NCBI GenBank assembly: GCA_963969365.1
Contig: OZ017760.1
Coordinates: 2,294,001 to 2,358,000 of the forward strand
Direction of reading: 5' to 3'
DNA: 64,000 nt
Origin: Asterochloris sp. CNOR1
Taxonomy: Eukaryota; Chlorophyta; Trebouxiophyceae; Trebouxiales; Trebouxiaceae
Position 1 is the stretch's first letter, and each line of letters starts with the position of its first letter. Position numbers and translations under genes: made by a program. Shown piece after piece: positions 60,961-64,000 of this stretch. The notes beneath the pieces were generated by a model. It saw nothing but the letters and a program-made list of their open reading frames with translations. It was not told where the DNA came from and searched no databases.

Positions 60961-61554
60961 TGTCCCTGTGGAGACAGCACATTCGTGCTGGCCAGCACAC
61001 TCAGCATGCAAAGAGCTCCCCAGGCACCAATGACAGGCGACCAGGGTGCGCACAGCAGGTCAGATGCGGGCGACAGGCAGGCCTGTGCACAGCTGCCCAG
61101 CATTGCAAGCAACGCTCTTCTGCGGGCCCTGCAAGGTCCCTACGCGTTGTGCAAGGTGCTGTGCTCATCCGCGGCCCCAACTGCAATAGCTGCTCACCCC
61201 GTCCATCAACCAAAGTGGGCAGCAGGTGATCTAGCCAGAGCAGAACATAAGCCCTTGCTGCTGTCTGCCGACGCCCCCTTCTGATGCTGCTCCGCTTGTT
61301 GAGCAGCTTGCTGACGCAAGCTGAGGTCACAAGTGCTATGCTGAAGTTGGAAGTGCTGGCGCACACTAAGGAGTTGACTCCATTGTAAAAAGGCTCCAAT
61401 ACATGAAAATCCTACCTGAAAGCTGCCTGGCCTCACAGCATGCCCCTTTAGGTGCTGCTGAAAAGGTTGCCTGTCAAGCAAGAGGTTGCCTGCCAGATGC
61501 GCTCCATGTGGCGCAAGTCAAAAAACAGTCGTTGACCGATCTGAAGCCCAGCGA
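60961..61554. other. Gap before ORC4, no supported gene
   Basis: Open frames exist on both strands but none shows a recognisable domain. It should hold the ORC4 promoter. Confidence 0.35.
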
Positions 61555-61566
61555 ATGACAGCCAGG

Positions 61567-64000
61567 ATGCCTCCCAGGACGAGCACCAGATGCAAAAAGC
61601 CCCCAATTAGGTTTGTGGAGGTGGACAGCTCTGAGGAGGGAAGCCCCACCAAGAAGCAGAGGCTCACTCAGCCAAGTCGTGACCTGCACTGCACAGCTGA
61701 GAGCGAGGATGGCTCTCTGGAGTATGAGACAGTGATATCGCTGAATGGCAGCTTAGGTGACAGCAGCGAAGCAGAGGATGAGCAGGAGTCTCCAGCAGGG
61801 ACCCAGCTGCAGGCAAGCCTGTGCAGCACTCCCTCAACTACATCTGTGCGGGGGCATCTGGCAGAGTCTTCAATCTGCACCTGGTCACACATTCCTCTGC
61901 CTGAGCAGAATTGTTCTGCATTGAGCACAGGTTCGACAGGCAGTGTCCAGGCGCAGATATCATTGCTTGGCACAGAGCATCAAGAACAAGCTGCACTGCG
62001 CTGCCTGCTATGCCTTGCAGGGTTGCAGGAGGTCTGCGCAGCGTCCACTGGTGTTTCCAGGGGTTGGACACGGCAACGGAACCTCACAGTCATGTGCAGG
62101 TGATGCTGCTGCTTGCCCAAATTACCTCGTGTGGGTGCCATGGTGGTGGGGCAGCTGAACTTGGCAAGCTTGTGCAACCTGGTCCATGTTTGCATAGAGA
62201 CAGCAAACTCAGGCTTCAGGTGGCCAGTCATCACGCCGCAATGCATCTTGATGGCTCAGCCCACGCCTTGGTCGTCTCCCAGCTTACACAGGGAAGCTTC
62301 CATCAGCACTAACCATAGTGCCTGAAGCCCCCTTTGGTGCACAGGCAAGCCTGCAGGCAGGCTGCTTTCGGAGGCGTGCTAGGCCCAGATGGCTGCCCCA
62401 AAGGCACTGCACTGCCACAGGTCAGGCCTGCGCCGCACACGCTCCGACTGAGCAGTGGTTATGCGCTACTGACAGCGCCCCTCACAAATCTGCCACCAGC
62501 CCCAGATGGGCACTTCTTGCCAGACCATGGCCTGGCAAACAGCACCCTAACACTGCAAACCCCCTGAGGACTGCCCTGCTTGCCCTTCACAGGTCTGTCG
62601 CCACAAGCCATAAGCCTCAGCTGGGCACATTTTGCCAGACCATGGCTGGGGAGAGTCAAATACCAAAGCACCTCAGCAGAGTGTCCTACTTGCCCCTCAC
62701 ATATCTGCTGCCACACGCCACCAGCCCCAGCTGGCCATGGAAGGCAGGCTTGGGGCTTCAGTCATTTCTGTGCTATGCAGGTGGCTCTGGCCGCCGCCAC
62801 CAGCATCAGCCAGATGATACATCCGACCTTGGCCAGGAGGCAGCCTCAGCTGAGCACCCTCAGGATGACACTGGAACAGGCGACTCCGGGCGGCCAGGGC
62901 ATGGGGCTCATGCTCGCTCACAGGTGCGCCATCTGGGCCCAGCAGGGACTTGCTTCCAGCATGAAGGTGAGCCAGGACAGGTGGCCCACCCATGCACAGG
63001 TCATAAGCTTTCCTACATGGCCTCTGCCTCTGTTTACCTGCATCTGCATCAGCAGTCACTTGGCAGCTGCTGGTTGAAGGCATCCCTGCTATAATAGCTT
63101 CAGCATTGAGAACACTTGTGGTTTATATTCTGCCGGCAAGCAAGCATGCAGTGTTGCGCAAGAAGACATGCAAGAAGGCGCACAGGCACTGTCAGGGCTA
63201 GCGTGGCAGCAGCTTGCAGGCTGGCCACCATGGCTCCCAGGAGGTGCACCTGTGTGAGTTTGCCTGAACCCTAAACCCCGGCAGGGGGGCTGCTGCACGC
63301 TCTGGTGGGCCCCAGTGTCGGCCTTGGACAGCGCACAGGTGTGGGCCCAGCAGGGACCGACCCCAGGCGTGCTTCCAAACTGTCATGGGTGGCCAGCCAG
63401 CAGGTTGCAGGGGAGTCCTAGCTCTGGGCAGTGCAGCAGCAGCAGGATGGCCCATCAGGGTTTACAGGAATGCACAGCTGTCAGCTTGTCAGGCAGGCAG
63501 GGTCCTGCACAGGACCTGCTGCCGCATTGCTGTGTGTGCTGTCAGCCCATGCTGGTCTCCGAAACACAAGCTCATGGCCCCTGCCAATGCAGGCCCCGCT
63601 GGACCCCCACAGCTTCATCACGCAGCGCCTGATAAACCCCTGTAGCGCCGAGGCGGCCAGCATGCGGCTCCGGCCACAGCTGCAGATGGCAGCCCAGTCC
63701 CTGCTAGCCATGCTCAGCAAGACAGCCACCACCCCTGGGGACAACAGCTCCACGCTTCTGATAGGGCAGAGGGGTGTGGGAAAGACGCTGGTGAGCCATG
63801 GTGTCTGCTGCTGTCTTGGGTCAGCAGTGGTCGAGCGTGACTGTCAGTCAACATATGGCAGAGAGCATGGCATTCTATGCGCCCCACACTGCATGAAACG
63901 CCATGCTGACCGCCAGCTCTTGCGGGGCACATGGCGTGGGCAGGACGCTGGTCAGCACTGCTCTTTCCTGCTGCCCTCTGAGACTTTTTGCTCACAGGCA
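61567..64000 (+). CDS. ORC4: Origin recognition complex subunit 4 (ORC4), 5' part
   Basis: ORC4 is an AAA+ subunit of the replication-origin recognition complex. The best-supported exon is 63593-63790: LDPHSFITQRLINPCSAEAA, then LQMAAQSLLAMLSKTATTP, then NSSTLLIGQRGVGKTL with Walker A GQRGVGKT. This is the start of the ORC4 ATPase domain. The preceding exon 62781-62923 (acidic, HQHQPDDTSDLGQEAASAEH) joins in phase. The first exon, from ATG 61567 (or 61555), encodes basic then acidic sequence (RFVEVDSSEEGSPTKKQRL, nuclear-localisation-like). To match the phase it would have to end at 61756 (TTAG|GTGACA), which is a weak donor. The rest of the AAA+ and winged-helix parts lie beyond the window. 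Confidence 0.75.
62480..62745 (+). repeat. Three-unit tandem repeat in ORC4 intron, ~112 bp
   Basis: Units begin at about 62484, 62588 and 62695 with c(t/c)(t/c)cacaaatctgccaccag-like starts. They continue through agctgggcac and tttgccagaccatgg(c). The third unit is shortened and ends near the acceptor-side of the exon at 62781. Confidence 0.8.
63745..63960 (+). repeat. Duplicated Walker A exon end and donor in ORC4
   Basis: agctccacgcttctgatagg...gtgtgggaaagacgctg|gtgagc (63747-63796) recurs at about 63915-63958 as agctcttgcggggcacatgg...cgtgggcaggacgctggtcagc. The offset is about 165 bp. The decoy donor is GTCAGC. Confidence 0.8.

Noticed and set aside
63268-63282. ccctaaacccc as telomere-type repeat
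   Set aside because: Only a single unit is present; no array.

Overview
This window is nuclear DNA of a photosynthetic eukaryote, most likely a trebouxiophyte-type green alga. Nearly every gene is split by many short GT-AG introns, usually with GTGAG donors and CTGCAG acceptors. The gene content is plant/green-algal: thylakoid-lumen photosystem I subunit N (PsaN), plastid plant-type glutamate-cysteine ligase, a FAD4-like desaturase, plant-type ADA2, an MBOAT lysophospholipid acyltransferase, glyoxal oxidase, LSm6 and ORC4. No tRNA, rRNA or CRISPR array was found. Species assignment is inference. Exon models were built by hand from splice signals and phase. Several (kinase, psaN, LSM6, GSH1, F-box/LRR copy B) close perfectly in phase from ATG to stop; others are partial.

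Layout. 1-5985 (-): ADA2, 3' end off the window. 6443-10551 (+): a short CAMK-like kinase with an altered HRD motif. 10879-13208 (-): psaN. 13.7-19.1 kb is a graveyard: a hAT transposase relic (-), a quinone-oxidoreductase relic (+), a FAD4-like desaturase (-), a papain-like peptidase pseudogene (+) and a second hAT relic (+). ~20.2-23.4 kb (+): glyoxal oxidase. 24.44-24.94 kb: a broken copy of the 5' end of psaN. 24984-25559 (+): LSM6. 25845-27844 (-): a plastid-type CxxCxGxG zinc-finger protein. 29068-37615 (+): a large XK-related membrane protein with a long disordered N-terminus. 39232-41065 (+): decaying F-box/LRR copy A. 41658-48406 (+): MBOAT acyltransferase. 48685-54940 (-): GSH1. 55373-57465 (-): a two-exon plastid-type membrane protein. 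58204-59657 (-): intact F-box/LRR copy B, an inverted paralogue of copy A. From ~61567 (+): start of ORC4, running off the right edge.

The most unusual signal is shared by almost all the genes. Introns repeatedly carry one to several decayed copies of their own flanking exon edge, including the splice site itself. Donor-side copies lie just downstream of the true donor, and acceptor-side copies lie just upstream of the true acceptor. Spacings are roughly 60-200 bp. Copies range from about 90 % identical (GSH1) to barely recognisable. This looks like an ongoing process of intron growth by tandem duplication across splice junctions. It leaves many decoy splice sites and, in one gene (55.4-56.5 kb), an open reading frame running through a whole array of repeated acceptors.
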